From: Pelagibacteraceae bacterium AG-414-M23
GTDB taxonomy: Bacteria; Pseudomonadota; Alphaproteobacteria; Pelagibacterales; Pelagibacteraceae
Length of the DNA: 64,000 nt
NCBI GenBank assembly: GCA_003214525.1
Contig: QCLN01000005.1
Coordinates: forward strand, 1 to 64,000
Reading direction: 5' to 3'
The position numbers and the translations under genes are program-made. The stretch's first letter is position 1, and every line of letters starts with the position of its first letter. Below, piece by piece: positions 31,499 through 41,623 of the stretch. A model generated the notes under the pieces. The model was not told the origin of the DNA. It ran no database searches and was given only the letters and a program-made list of their open reading frames with translations.

Positions 31499-32017
31499 TT
31501 AAAATCTTTTTAAAAAGTTAAACATATAGCTGTTTGCACCTGGATTTTTGCTACCTAAGCTTGCATTGGAAATATGATTATATGAAAAACCCAATTCACT
31601 GTTAGAAAATATATCTAAAGATAATTGAACTTCACTTTTAAATTCAACAATATGACCAAGGTCTTTACCTTTACCTTCACCATATAATCCTGGTGTAAAA
31701 CTTGGAATGATATTTAATTTACCAATTTTATATTGTGCTTGAACGCCAGTATATGCATAAGTTGCACTATCAGCTGTAATCATAAAACCAGTCACAGGTG
31801 AAATAGTACCTAAAAAACTTTGTCTTGTAAGATTTTCATTTTGATGTTGGATGCCAAAAAGGCTGGCTTTCTTTCCATCGTCACTGAAATCAAACATGCC
31901 AGAATAAAAATTCCACTCATGATCATTAACAATTGCTTTTTTTTCTTCTGCTAATGCATTCGAATTAAAGCAAGTTAAAAACAGTAAAATTACTAACAAA
32001 TTATTTATATGTTTCAT
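31499..32017 (-). CDS. PagL-like / acyloxyacyl hydrolase family outer membrane protein
   Basis: Signal peptide; C-terminal GFSYNHISNASLGSKNPGANSYMFNFLKRF resembles the PagL HxSNA...NPG active-site region. Confidence 0.72.
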   Translation of the reverse strand: MKHINNLLVILLFLTCFNSNALAEEKKAIVNDHEWNFYSGMFDFSDDGKKASLFGIQHQNENLTRQSFLGTISPVTGFMITADSATYAYTGVQAQYKIGKLNIIPSFTPGLYGEGKGKDLGHIVEFKSEVQLSLDIFSNSELGFSYNHISNASLGSKNPGANSYMFNFLKRF

Positions 32018-32394
32018 TTTTCTTTTCTATTTATAATTACTTTTCTTGCAATTAAAAAGCCTCCAAAAATAAACAAAAACAAAGGTAATATCCATAATAT
32101 TAAAGTATAATTATTGAATTCAGGTTCGTAAACTATCCAATTCCCATACTTTGATTTCAAAAAATCATAAATATCTTTTTCTGAACTTCCTGATTCTAGT
32201 TTATTTAATATTAAAGTTTTAACACTCAAAGCAAACTCGGATTGAGAATCGTATACTGATTGTCCTTGGCATATTAAGCATCTAAGATTTTTTGAAATTT
32301 CATCTACTTTTGTGTTTTCTCCAAAAACATTAATAAAGTTAAAAAAAATAAAAAATAATAAAAATAAAATTATTTTAAATGATTTCATAATCAA
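32014..32394 (-). CDS. ccmH: cytochrome c-type biogenesis protein CcmH
   Basis: LRCLICQGQSVYDSQSEFA motif. Confidence 0.95.
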   Translation of the reverse strand: MIMKSFKIILFLLFFIFFNFINVFGENTKVDEISKNLRCLICQGQSVYDSQSEFALSVKTLILNKLESGSSEKDIYDFLKSKYGNWIVYEPEFNNYTLILWILPLFLFIFGGFLIARKVIINRKEK

Positions 32395-32909
32395 TTAGCT
32401 AAATTTTTAATTTCACCTACTATTTGAGAATTTATAGGTCCAATATATTTTTTTAAAATTTTTAATTCTCTATCTATAATTAATGTTTCTGGAACCCCAT
32501 AGGCGCCTAGAAAAATAGATTTTGTTCCATCTGCATCAGATAGAATTGTATCATATGGATTTCCAAATTCTTTTAAAAAATTTTCTGCATTTTGTATTTT
32601 ATCTTTATAATTTAAACCTACTAATTTTAAATTATCAATGTCAGAAAGTTTTTTGATATGCTCGTGTTCTTGCCTACATGGCATGCACCATGATGCCCAT
32701 ATATTTATTGCTATTAATTTTTTATCTTCAATTAAATTTTTTAAAAAAAAATTATTATTTGTATTAAATTCTTTAATTGAAATATTTTCAATTTTATTAT
32801 TTATATTTTTTGGAATATAGTTTTTTTCTTCAAATAAACTTTGGTAAAAAATCACCGCGATAAATAAAACCAAAATAAACAATAAAATAAAAGGTAATCT
32901 AAGTCTCAT
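32391..32909 (-). CDS. ccmG: thiol:disulfide interchange protein CcmG/DsbE
   Basis: NIWASWCMPCRQEH thioredoxin motif; YGVPETLIID. Confidence 0.94.
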   Translation of the reverse strand: MRLRLPFILLFILVLFIAVIFYQSLFEEKNYIPKNINNKIENISIKEFNTNNNFFLKNLIEDKKLIAINIWASWCMPCRQEHEHIKKLSDIDNLKLVGLNYKDKIQNAENFLKEFGNPYDTILSDADGTKSIFLGAYGVPETLIIDRELKILKKYIGPINSQIVGEIKNLAN

Positions 32910-34768
32910 TTTAAATTATCTCTCAGACCTAGTAGCCCACCTAAACCAAGCATTAAAGTAGAAAACCAAATCAACAACATAAAAGGTTTTTTTTGATATC
33001 GAATATTTAAATAATCAGTATTTTTTAGATAATTTACAACTAACAGATTATCATTAAATAAGTTTGTTTTTATATCTGCCTCGCTAGTAATTGTTTCTGG
33101 GGTCTTATATAATCTTAACTCTGGATAAAATTTTAATTTATTTTCATTTTGTTTAATTTCTATTTCAGCTATTATAGATGTATAATTATCTATCTCGCGT
33201 TTCGAGATTTTTTCAAAATTTATAATACTGTCTGATATTATTTTTTCTTCTCCTACTTTCATATTAACTGAAATTTCCTCACTAAATATGCTGTTTAAAA
33301 TAATGCTAATTACTAAAGTGCTAAACGCTAAGTGAGAAATCTTTTGAGACCACTTTAATTTTTGATTTTTTAAATCAATTAATGAAATAAAAAATAAGTA
33401 TAAAGATGCTGAAATTAATACAGATAAAAATAATATTTTAGTATTTGAATTTCTGACAATGTAAAAAGAAATTAATATAGATAAAATTAATATAGCTATT
33501 ATATTTAAATTTAATTTTAATTTTTTGGTTTTTATCCAATCTAACTTGGTTCCTAGAGCCATTAAAAATAAAAAAGGAATTAAAAAAGGAATTATTAATT
33601 GATTAAAATAGGGTGGCCCAACTGAAATCTTAGCTCCCGCAACTACTTCTAAAAAAATTGGATAAACTGTTCCAACTAAAACTACAGCAAGAAAATACAT
33701 CAAAAACCAGTTATTCATTATTATAGCGGTTTCTCTGCTAAGAAAAAAAGATTTAGACTTTGACTCAAATTCATTAAATTTAAAATATAAAAAAAGAGAG
33801 ATTAAAACTAAAAATGTTAAAAATATTAAAATAAATACTCCTCTTTCTGGGTCGTTTGCAAAAGTATGCACAGAGTTTAAAATTCCAGATCTAACCAAAA
33901 ATGTTCCGCTCATACTTAAAATAAAAGTACATATGGCAAGAATTATAGTCCATGATTTAAGAATTGCTCTTTTTTCCAAAACTGAAGAACAGTGCAATAG
34001 TGCTGTTAAACAAAACCAAGGCATTAAAGAAACATTTTCTACTGGGTCCCAAAACCAAAATCCTCCCCAACCTAATTCATAATAAGCCCAAATAGATCCC
34101 AACATGATACCAATGGTTAGAAAAATCCAAGAAATTAATGACCATTTTTTTATGTCAGTAGCCCAATCTTTATTTACATATTTACAAGTTAACGCTGCCA
34201 GAGAAGATGAAAAAATTATAGAAGTTCCAACATAACCTAAATATAAAATTGGTGGATGAATAGCTAAAGCAGGATCTTGTAATATTGGATTTAATCCTAA
34301 TCCTTCGATTGGAGTTGGTAAAATCAATTCAAAAGGATTAGATGTTAAAATAATAAATAAAAGAAAACCAAATATAATTATTTGTTGAAAAAAAATTGTT
34401 AAGATTCTAAATGATATTAAAAGCTTTTTTGACCTAAACAAAAAAATTAAAGTAAAAAGACTCAACACCAACAACCAAAGCAAGAGACTTCCTTCATGAT
34501 TCCCCCATGTTCCAGAAATTTTGTAAAATAATGGTTTGCTAGTGTGCGAGTTATAATAAACAGCTGCGTTATTAAAATCTGAATATATAAAAGCAAAAAC
34601 TAATGCAAAAAAACTAACACAAATTAATGTAAATTGTAAAACTACTGTTCCAAATATATTAAAATTTAAAATTTTATTTGATTTAAAATTTATAAAAGTA
34701 ACAATAATTAATATTAAAGAAACAAATAAAGCAAAAACTAAAGAATAATTTCCTATTAAATTTAACAC
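32906..34768 (-). CDS. ccmF: heme lyase CcmF
   Basis: WGNHEGSLLLW; WAYYELGWGGFWFWDPVENVSLMPW; GTFLVRSGILNSVHTFANDPERG. Confidence 0.97.
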   Translation of the reverse strand: MLNLIGNYSLVFALFVSLILIIVTFINFKSNKILNFNIFGTVVLQFTLICVSFFALVFAFIYSDFNNAAVYYNSHTSKPLFYKISGTWGNHEGSLLLWLLVLSLFTLIFLFRSKKLLISFRILTIFFQQIIIFGFLLFIILTSNPFELILPTPIEGLGLNPILQDPALAIHPPILYLGYVGTSIIFSSSLAALTCKYVNKDWATDIKKWSLISWIFLTIGIMLGSIWAYYELGWGGFWFWDPVENVSLMPWFCLTALLHCSSVLEKRAILKSWTIILAICTFILSMSGTFLVRSGILNSVHTFANDPERGVFILIFLTFLVLISLFLYFKFNEFESKSKSFFLSRETAIIMNNWFLMYFLAVVLVGTVYPIFLEVVAGAKISVGPPYFNQLIIPFLIPFLFLMALGTKLDWIKTKKLKLNLNIIAILILSILISFYIVRNSNTKILFLSVLISASLYLFFISLIDLKNQKLKWSQKISHLAFSTLVISIILNSIFSEEISVNMKVGEEKIISDSIINFEKISKREIDNYTSIIAEIEIKQNENKLKFYPELRLYKTPETITSEADIKTNLFNDNLLVVNYLKNTDYLNIRYQKKPFMLLIWFSTLMLGLGGLLGLRDNLK

Positions 34769-34769
34769 T

Positions 34770-35192
34770 TTACTTGTCCTTTAATGCTTCTCTGACTTCA
34801 GGGGGCATATAATTTTCATCATGTTTTGCTAAAATTTTTGATGCTTCTAAAAAATTTCTATCTTTTAAAAAACCTTCCGCAACAACACCTTTTTCTTCTG
34901 AAAAAAGATTAGGTATTACGCCAGAAAATTTTATATTAATTTCATTTTTAAAATCAGTAATAATAAAGCTTATTTGATCACTGTTCATAGAAATGGAATT
35001 TTTTTTAACCATACCACCAACTCTGTATTTTTTATTATGGTCAATTTCTCCAAGCTCTTTTATTTCAGTTGGAGAAATAAAATAAACAACATTATCTTCC
35101 AATGATTTTAAAACTATATAAACAGTAAGAATTAATACAATTAATATTAAAGATAGGAATAAGAACCTTAATTTAACTTTTTTACCATACAT
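34770..35192 (-). CDS. ccmE: cytochrome c maturation protein CcmE
   Basis: [42 protein letters not shown]. Confidence 0.96.
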   Translation of the reverse strand: MYGKKVKLRFLFLSLILIVLILTVYIVLKSLEDNVVYFISPTEIKELGEIDHNKKYRVGGMVKKNSISMNSDQISFIITDFKNEINIKFSGVIPNLFSEEKGVVAEGFLKDRNFLEASKILAKHDENYMPPEVREALKDK

Positions 35193-35204
35193 GAAATATT
35201 AAAG

Positions 35205-35435
35205 TTAAATTTTTGCGCTTGAATTTTTTAAAATCTCTTTATAAATCTCTTGACTAATAGCAACGTTATATTTTTCTTCAGTAAGCGCTGAAAAATTTTC
35301 TTCAAATCTTTTTTGCTCTTTTTTCAATTGTAATTTTATAATGAAGTATAAACTTGAAAAACTAATTAGTGTAAAAGCGAAAGCAGACCACACGTATGCT
35401 CCATATCCATTCATTGAGATAAGATCTGATATCAT
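35205..35435 (-). CDS. ccmD: heme exporter protein CcmD
   Basis: Small protein, GYGAYVWSAFAFTLI; position between ccmC and ccmE. Confidence 0.88.
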   Translation of the reverse strand: MISDLISMNGYGAYVWSAFAFTLISFSSLYFIIKLQLKKEQKRFEENFSALTEEKYNVAISQEIYKEILKNSSAKI

Positions 35436-36139
35436 AGTCGTTTTAATCCTTTATTTTTAACTTTTATCAATTCTGTATTATATTTCATCAAAAAAATCAA
35501 AAAAGAGAATAGAGCAAATGCCGCAGTCATTATTATTAATGGTATTAACATTGAGGAATCTATTGCCGATTTTTCAGTTAGACTAATCGATGCTGGTTGA
35601 TGAAGTGTATTCCACCAATCAACTGAAAATTTTATAATTGGTATATTTATTGCCCCAATAATTGCAATTATTGATGATATTTTGTTTGATTTATCTTGGT
35701 CTTCAAAAATTCTAAAAGTCAAAATATATAGAACATAAAGAATAAATAATATTAACATAGAAGTAATTCTCGCATCCCATGCCCACCATGTTCCCCAAGT
35801 AGGTTTTCCCCAAATTGAACCTGTTACTAAAGCTATTAAAGTAAACAACATGCCTGATGGAGCTAAGCTTTTTGAAATCAAAATTAAATTTTTATTTTTA
35901 AATAAAAAAACTGAAAGAGATAATATTGCTATTAAAGAAAATATACCTACAGAAATCCAGGCAGAAGGTACGTGAACATACATAATTCTTACAGAATCTT
36001 TCTGCAAATAATCCTCGGGTGATAAAAATAATGCTTCTAACAAACCAATGCTTAGAACTATAATAAAACAAAAAAAAATAATTTTTTGCAAATTAGAATT
36101 AATTTTAAAAATTCTATAAGGATTAAAATACTCAAACAT
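35432..36139 (-). CDS. ccmC: heme exporter protein CcmC
   Basis: MYVHVPSAWIS; GKPTWGTWWAWDARITSML; DWWNTLHQPASI. Confidence 0.97.
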   Translation of the reverse strand: MFEYFNPYRIFKINSNLQKIIFFCFIIVLSIGLLEALFLSPEDYLQKDSVRIMYVHVPSAWISVGIFSLIAILSLSVFLFKNKNLILISKSLAPSGMLFTLIALVTGSIWGKPTWGTWWAWDARITSMLILFILYVLYILTFRIFEDQDKSNKISSIIAIIGAINIPIIKFSVDWWNTLHQPASISLTEKSAIDSSMLIPLIIMTAAFALFSFLIFLMKYNTELIKVKNKGLKRL

Positions 36140-36179
36140 AATTTTTTATAGCATATTTTTTATGAAAATTATTTTAAAT

Positions 36180-36240
36180 CACTTTGACCAAGAGTTCTGA
36201 GGGAGATAAATTGGGAATGAATGAACTCCTGATCAAAGTA
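36180..36240 (-). ncRNA. putative long hairpin RNA between hspQ and ccmC
   Basis: Minus strand: ACTTTGATCAGGAGTTC-[25 nt]-GAACTCTTGGTCAAAGT, a continuous 17-bp stem with two G.U pairs only when transcribed from the minus strand. Confidence 0.6.
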
Positions 36241-36306
36241 TAATCATAGTAAACTTAATGTTTGTCTAACTTTTGTATTAAATGTGTTTAAATATTGGCT
36301 TTTTAT

Positions 36307-36627
36307 TTAATTTGATGGCTTAAAGTAACCTGAACCTTTTTTTCCACTAAAAATCTCATTTATTAATGGATGTTGAATTGGTTCTCCAGAATCATCTGGT
36401 AATAAATTTTGTTCAGAAACATATGCTTCATATGTTATTTCCTCATTTTCTGCTAGGAGATGATAGAACGGCTGATCTTTTCTAGGTCTCACATTTTTAG
36501 GGATTGATTGATACCATTCTTCAGAGTTATTAAACTCAAAATCTACATCATAAATAACACCTCTAAAATCAAAGTGTCTATGTTTTACAACATCTCCTAT
36601 TGAAAATTTTGCTTTTTGAATTGGCAC
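36307..36627 (-). CDS. hspQ: heat shock protein HspQ
   Basis: KFSIGDVVKHRHFDFRGVIYDVDFEF; RPRKDQPFYHLLAENEE; YVSEQNLLPDDSGEPIQHP. Confidence 0.95.
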   Translation of the reverse strand: MPIQKAKFSIGDVVKHRHFDFRGVIYDVDFEFNNSEEWYQSIPKNVRPRKDQPFYHLLAENEEITYEAYVSEQNLLPDDSGEPIQHPLINEIFSGKKGSGYFKPSN

Positions 36628-36705
36628 AAGGTTAGTATGGATATTTGAAAAAAAAAATCAATAGAAAAAATATTAATGATTTGTTAAGCTGTTAATAAAT
36701 TTACA

Positions 36706-37257
36706 GTGAATAAATCTTTTATAAAATTCCTCACAGATTTTGGTCCTTTAGCTATATTTTTATACATATATTATAGTAGTGGTAAAGACATTAAAGTCGC
36801 ACTTATTCCATTTATTATAGCTACTATTATAGCTCTAGGGATAGTTTGGTTTTTTGAAAAAAGAGTTCCTATAGTACCTTTGCTGGGTGGTGTATTTATA
36901 ACTTTCTTTGGGGGGTTAACAATTTATTTTGACAATCCTATTTTTATTTATGTAAAACCCACAATAATTAATATTCTTTTTGGTTTGGTTTTATTATTTG
37001 GAAAACATTTTACAAGTGAACCTATATTAAAAAAAATACTTGGAAATGCATTAGAGTTAAGCGAGGAAGGTTGGAAAATATTAAACAATAGATGGATGTA
37101 TTTTTTCTTTTTATTAGCATTATTAAATGAAATAGTTTGGCGAACTCAATCAGAAGAATTTTGGGTAAATTTTAAAGTTTGGGGGCTTCTGCCAATTACT
37201 TTTATTTTTACAGCTTTTCAAATTAAATTAATAAATAAATATAAAACAAATGAATAA
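36706..37257 (+). CDS. ispZ: inner membrane-spanning protein YciB / septation protein IspZ (GTG start)
   Basis: FLTDFGPLAIFLYIYYSSG; NALNE-type WRTQSEEFWVNFKVWGLLPITFIF. Confidence 0.93.
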   Translation: MNKSFIKFLTDFGPLAIFLYIYYSSGKDIKVALIPFIIATIIALGIVWFFEKRVPIVPLLGGVFITFFGGLTIYFDNPIFIYVKPTIINILFGLVLLFGKHFTSEPILKKILGNALELSEEGWKILNNRWMYFFFLLALLNEIVWRTQSEEFWVNFKVWGLLPITFIFTAFQIKLINKYKTNE

Positions 37258-37588
37258 ACATTTAAAGTTAGTAGTAAATAATTCATTCTCAAATGAAAAA
37301 CAGAAATATTTTTTTGAAAAATATGAACTTAAAATAATTTTAGACTTGTATGCAAAAATGGTTTCAAATGGTTCATGGAAAGATTACGGTTTAAAAATAT
37401 CTAGTAAACAGGTAGCCTTCAGTGTCTTTAAAAATTCATCAGAAAATGCAGTTTACAATATCTGCAAAGACTTTAAACCAATGAATAAAAACTTAAAATA
37501 TTTAATCACAGATACCAAAGGTAGAATTTTAAAAAATTCTTATATACTCGAAAGTTTGCTTGAAAAAACTAACTGGAAAAAACTTTAA
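37250..37588 (+). CDS. DUF2794 domain protein
   Basis: FEKYELKIILDLYAKMVSNGSWKDYGLKISSKQVAFSVFKNSSENAVYNICKD. Confidence 0.85.
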   Translation: MNKHLKLVVNNSFSNEKQKYFFEKYELKIILDLYAKMVSNGSWKDYGLKISSKQVAFSVFKNSSENAVYNICKDFKPMNKNLKYLITDTKGRILKNSYILESLLEKTNWKKL

Positions 37589-37591
37589 TAT

Positions 37592-38353
37592 TTATCTTCT
37601 TTGGCCAAAAAGTCTTAGCAACATTATAAATAGATTTATAAAGTCTAGATAAAGAGTTAAGGCTCCCATGACAGCTTTTTTACCAATAACTTCTCCACTG
37701 TCTGAAGCAGCATACATATTTTTAATTTTTTGAGTATCGTAAGCTGTTAAGCCAACAAATATTAAAACACCTAAAATTGATATTACAAAATACATCATAG
37801 AAGATTTAAGAAAAATATTTACTACTGACGCAATAATTATTCCAATTAAGCCCATAAAAAGAAAAGAACCAAGTTTGGTTAAATCTCTTTTAGTCGTATA
37901 ACCATAAATACTCATTGCTCCAAATGTTGCAGATGTTATAAAAAATACTCTTGTTACACTTAATCCAGTATAAACTAATAATATCGAAGACAATGATAGG
38001 CCCATTAAAGCTGCAAATATCCAAAACGTAGTTTGAGCTTTAGCTGAACTCATTTTATTAATTCCAAAACTCATATAAAATACGATTCCTAATGGTGCCA
38101 GCATTACAATCCATTTTAAACCAGATAAATAAATAGCATTTCCAAATGCTGTTAAGGCTACAATTGCTCCACCTGCATCAGTTACTACTGACATTTTAAA
38201 TGTAATAAGGGCTATAATTCCAGTTAGCAAAATTCCTGTTGCCATATAATTGTAGACTTTTAGCATGTAGGCTCTTAGGCCTTCATCCATTACTACAGTG
38301 GTTTGCTGAGCTACTTTTGCTTTGTTAAATATATTTTGCTTATTAAATTCCAT
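37592..38353 (-). CDS. Bax inhibitor-1/YccA family membrane protein
   Basis: RAYMLKVYNYMATGILLTGIIAL; LTAYDTQKIKNMY; ALTLYLDFINLFIMLLRLFG. Confidence 0.95.
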   Translation of the reverse strand: MEFNKQNIFNKAKVAQQTTVVMDEGLRAYMLKVYNYMATGILLTGIIALITFKMSVVTDAGGAIVALTAFGNAIYLSGLKWIVMLAPLGIVFYMSFGINKMSSAKAQTTFWIFAALMGLSLSSILLVYTGLSVTRVFFITSATFGAMSIYGYTTKRDLTKLGSFLFMGLIGIIIASVVNIFLKSSMMYFVISILGVLIFVGLTAYDTQKIKNMYAASDSGEVIGKKAVMGALTLYLDFINLFIMLLRLFGQRR

Positions 38354-38424
38354 AGCATTTATATAATAGCCTTTTACTATTTATTCAAGATATCATAAAA
38401 ACCTTTAAAAATATTTAAAATTTA

Positions 38425-39465
38425 ATGAATTATAGAAAATTAGGTAATACTGGCTTAGAAGTAAGTACAATTTGTCTTGGAACCATGACTTGGGGTGAAC
38501 AAAACACTCAGCAGGAGGGTTTTGAACAAATGGACTTCGCGCTAGATCAAGGTGTAAATTTTTGGGATACGGCAGAAATATATTCGGTTCCACCTAGAGC
38601 TGAAACATATGGTGATACCGAAGTTATAATTGGAAATTGGTTTGAAAAAAATAAAAAAAGAGACAAGATAATATTGGCCACTAAAGTTGCTGGACCGGCA
38701 AGAAATTATTTAAGAAATGGGGAAAATAGTTTTGTTGGAAAAAATCTTGAGGAAGCATTGAATGATAGTCTTAAAAGACTAAAAACAGATTACATAGATT
38801 TATATCAACTTCATTGGCCAGAAAGAAATGTTAATATGTTTGGTAAACTTGGTTATGCACATAAAGATGATGAGGACAAATGGAATAAAATTGAAGATGT
38901 ATTATCAGAATTACAAAAATATATTAAATCTGGAAAAATAAGATACGTTGGTTTGTCCAATGAAACTCCATGGGGAGTAAATAAATTTTTACAATTATCT
39001 AAAGAACTTAATCTACCAAGAATGATGTCTATTCAAAATCCATATAATTTATTGAACAGAACTTATGAGGTTGGTTTAGCTGAAATTTCAATTAGAGATG
39101 AAATAGGATGCTTGGCTTATTCACCTTTGGCGTCGGGTTACCTAACTGGTAAATATCTAAATGGAAATTTACCTAAAGGTTCAAGAATTGAGAGAGACGG
39201 CGATTTTTGGACAAGGTATCAAAAACCTAACATGGAAAATGCTGTTGAGGAATATTATAAGATTTCTAAAAAATATAATGTCAATTTTACTCAAATGTCT
39301 TTAAAATTTTGTGAAATCCAGCCTTTTATGACGTCAGTTATAATTGGTGCTACTACAATGGAACAGTTGAAAGAAAATATTGAAAGTGTAAATATAAAAT
39401 TGTCTGAAGAATTAATAAAAAATTTAAATGATATACAAAAAATTTACCCAAACCCTTGTCCATGA
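38425..39465 (+). CDS. aldo/keto reductase (Tas-like)
   Basis: MNYRKLGNTGLEVSTICLGTMTWGEQN; LYQLHWPERNVNMFG. Confidence 0.94.
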   Translation: MNYRKLGNTGLEVSTICLGTMTWGEQNTQQEGFEQMDFALDQGVNFWDTAEIYSVPPRAETYGDTEVIIGNWFEKNKKRDKIILATKVAGPARNYLRNGENSFVGKNLEEALNDSLKRLKTDYIDLYQLHWPERNVNMFGKLGYAHKDDEDKWNKIEDVLSELQKYIKSGKIRYVGLSNETPWGVNKFLQLSKELNLPRMMSIQNPYNLLNRTYEVGLAEISIRDEIGCLAYSPLASGYLTGKYLNGNLPKGSRIERDGDFWTRYQKPNMENAVEEYYKISKKYNVNFTQMSLKFCEIQPFMTSVIIGATTMEQLKENIESVNIKLSEELIKNLNDIQKIYPNPCP

Positions 39466-39968
39466 TTAAAAAAATTGCATTATTATTTATTTCTTCAATT
39501 ATGATTTTAAGTTCTCATGCTTATTCGCAAGAAGTAAAAAAAATAGGAAAATATAAAGATTGGGAAGCAATAATCTTTATAGAAGGTCAAAACAAAGTTT
39601 GTTTTGCTCAATCAATTCCCGTCTTACAAGCTCCAAAAAAAAACCAAAGAGATGCAAGACTATTTGTCAGTTTTAGACCGAACGATAAGGTGTCAGACGA
39701 AGTAAGTATTACATCTGGTTATGAATATAATAATCAAAACTCAATTACAGCAATTTCAGGCAAATCAAAATACAAATTTGATTTAGCAAAAGAAAATTTT
39801 GCCTGGATATCAGAAAATAAAGTCGAAAAAAAATTAATTAAAACTCTTAAGAAAGGTTCCAGAATTATGGTTACAGGATATAATAAATCTGGATCACAAA
39901 CTATAGATCATTATTCACTTTTAGGATTTACGAAAGCATATAATTCTGCAAAAAAAAATTGTTCTTAA
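39456..39968 (+). CDS. invasion-associated locus B (IalB)-like secreted protein
   Basis: Signal peptide; KDWEAIIFIEGQNKVCFAQSIPV; IalB-like size and C-terminal Cys. Confidence 0.75.
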   Translation: MSMIKKIALLFISSIMILSSHAYSQEVKKIGKYKDWEAIIFIEGQNKVCFAQSIPVLQAPKKNQRDARLFVSFRPNDKVSDEVSITSGYEYNNQNSITAISGKSKYKFDLAKENFAWISENKVEKKLIKTLKKGSRIMVTGYNKSGSQTIDHYSLLGFTKAYNSAKKNCS

Positions 39969-39973
39969 AATAA

Positions 39974-41149
39974 ATGTCAAATAAGATTGTACTCGCTTAT
40001 TCGGGGGGCCTTGATACTTCAATAATTTTAAAATGGCTTCAAGAAAATTATAGTGCTGAAGTTATTGCGTACACTGCTGATATAGGACAAGAAATAGATA
40101 AAAAAAAAATAATTAATAATGCAAAAAAACTTGGCGTAAAAAAAATAATAATTAATGATTTAAAAAACATATTTGTTAAAGAATATGTTTTTCCAATGAT
40201 AAGAGGTCATGCAGTTTATGAAGGCGTATATTTACTTGGCACATCGATAGCCAGGCCATTAATTGCAAAGGATCAAATAAGAATTGCTAAAAAATACAAA
40301 GCTTATGCTGTGTCTCATGGTGCAACTGGAAAAGGAAATGACCAAGTGAGATTTGAATTAGGTTATCATTATTTTGGACCAAAAATAAAAATAATTGCTC
40401 CCTGGAGAATTTGGAATTTAAAATCAAGAACAGATTTAATTAATTATGCAAAAAAACATGGAATACCAATTCCAAAAGATAAAAAAGGTGCACCACCCTT
40501 TTCTATAGATGATAATTTATTTCATACATCTACTGAAGGTAAGGTTTTAGAAAACCCTAAAAATTCTGCACCAGAGTTTATTTTTCAAAGAACAACTTCT
40601 CCAGAAAAAGCACCTAACAAGCCTTCTTTTGTAACTATAAGATTTAAAAATGGTGACCCAATAAATATTAACGGTAAAAAATTATCTCCTTCAAAACTTT
40701 TAGAAAAATTAAATTCCATTGCTGGCAAAAATGGAATTGGGAGAGTTGACCTTGTAGAAAATAGATTTATCGGAATAAAATCAAGAGGCGTTTATGAAAC
40801 TCCTGGTGGGACCTTATTAATAAACGCACATAGGGCAATTGAGTCAGTTACATTAGATAAACAAACTATGCACAAAAAAGATGAAATAATGCCAAAATAT
40901 GCAGAACTCATTTACAATGGTTATTGGTATTCAAAAGAAAGATTTAAACTTCAAAAAATTGTTGATCAAAAAAGAGACAAAGTAAATGGATCAGTTAAAC
41001 TAAAACTATACAAAGGAAATATTACAATTATGTCTAGACAAACCAAAAGTAATGCTTATTCGATGAAAAAGGTTTCTTTTGAAGAAAATAAAACATTCAA
41101 TAAATCAAACGTTGAAAGATTTATTAATGTTCACAAGAAAAAACTATAA
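39974..41149 (+). CDS. argG: argininosuccinate synthase
   Basis: VLAYSGGLDTSIILKWL; GATGKGNDQVRFE; SIDDNLFHTSTEG. Confidence 0.98.
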   Translation: MSNKIVLAYSGGLDTSIILKWLQENYSAEVIAYTADIGQEIDKKKIINNAKKLGVKKIIINDLKNIFVKEYVFPMIRGHAVYEGVYLLGTSIARPLIAKDQIRIAKKYKAYAVSHGATGKGNDQVRFELGYHYFGPKIKIIAPWRIWNLKSRTDLINYAKKHGIPIPKDKKGAPPFSIDDNLFHTSTEGKVLENPKNSAPEFIFQRTTSPEKAPNKPSFVTIRFKNGDPININGKKLSPSKLLEKLNSIAGKNGIGRVDLVENRFIGIKSRGVYETPGGTLLINAHRAIESVTLDKQTMHKKDEIMPKYAELIYNGYWYSKERFKLQKIVDQKRDKVNGSVKLKLYKGNITIMSRQTKSNAYSMKKVSFEENKTFNKSNVERFINVHKKKL

Positions 41150-41173
41150 AAAAAAATACAGTAAATTTTATAA

Positions 41174-41593
41174 TTAGTTTTTAAAATAATTCCTAACGCT
41201 GTCTTTAAATAATAAATATATGCAGGATATTTGTAAAAAAGTATTTAAAATCAAAACAAATCTCACACCTAAATTTGTTAAACCTATTTCTGGTATTGGC
41301 TCATAAGGAACTAATAAACTGGTTATTATAGCACCAAATAAATCTATAAGCCCTAAAATATTCCAAGAAAGTAACAAACCCCAAATTAAAGAAGAGGGTT
41401 TTTTTAATATTGCATAAACCAAAAAAAATGCTGTTGTACCAATTATAAAATCTCCAATTAATGCCAAAACCCATTCGGAAGGTGCTCCTCTTTCATGTCC
41501 AGTTATGTTCCAAAATAAAAATAAACTAGAACCAATTGCTCTGAATGTCATCCATCCAGTAACAAATATAATCCACTTAATTGAATTTGACAT
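41174..41593 (-). CDS. hypothetical membrane protein
   Basis: 139-aa ORF with several hydrophobic segments; no family recognised. Confidence 0.65.
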   Translation of the reverse strand: MSNSIKWIIFVTGWMTFRAIGSSLFLFWNITGHERGAPSEWVLALIGDFIIGTTAFFLVYAILKKPSSLIWGLLLSWNILGLIDLFGAIITSLLVPYEPIPEIGLTNLGVRFVLILNTFLQISCIYLLFKDSVRNYFKN

Positions 41594-41623
41594 AATTAAC
41601 TCTTATAAAAAAAAATTAAATAA

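Noticed and set aside
36181-36250. Resemblance of plus-strand CTGAG...GAACTCCTGATC...TATAAT to TPP riboswitch signature strings
   Set aside because: Conserved TPP helices and the order/spacing of the GCGTAGGGA end are absent; the minus-strand hairpin explains the region better.
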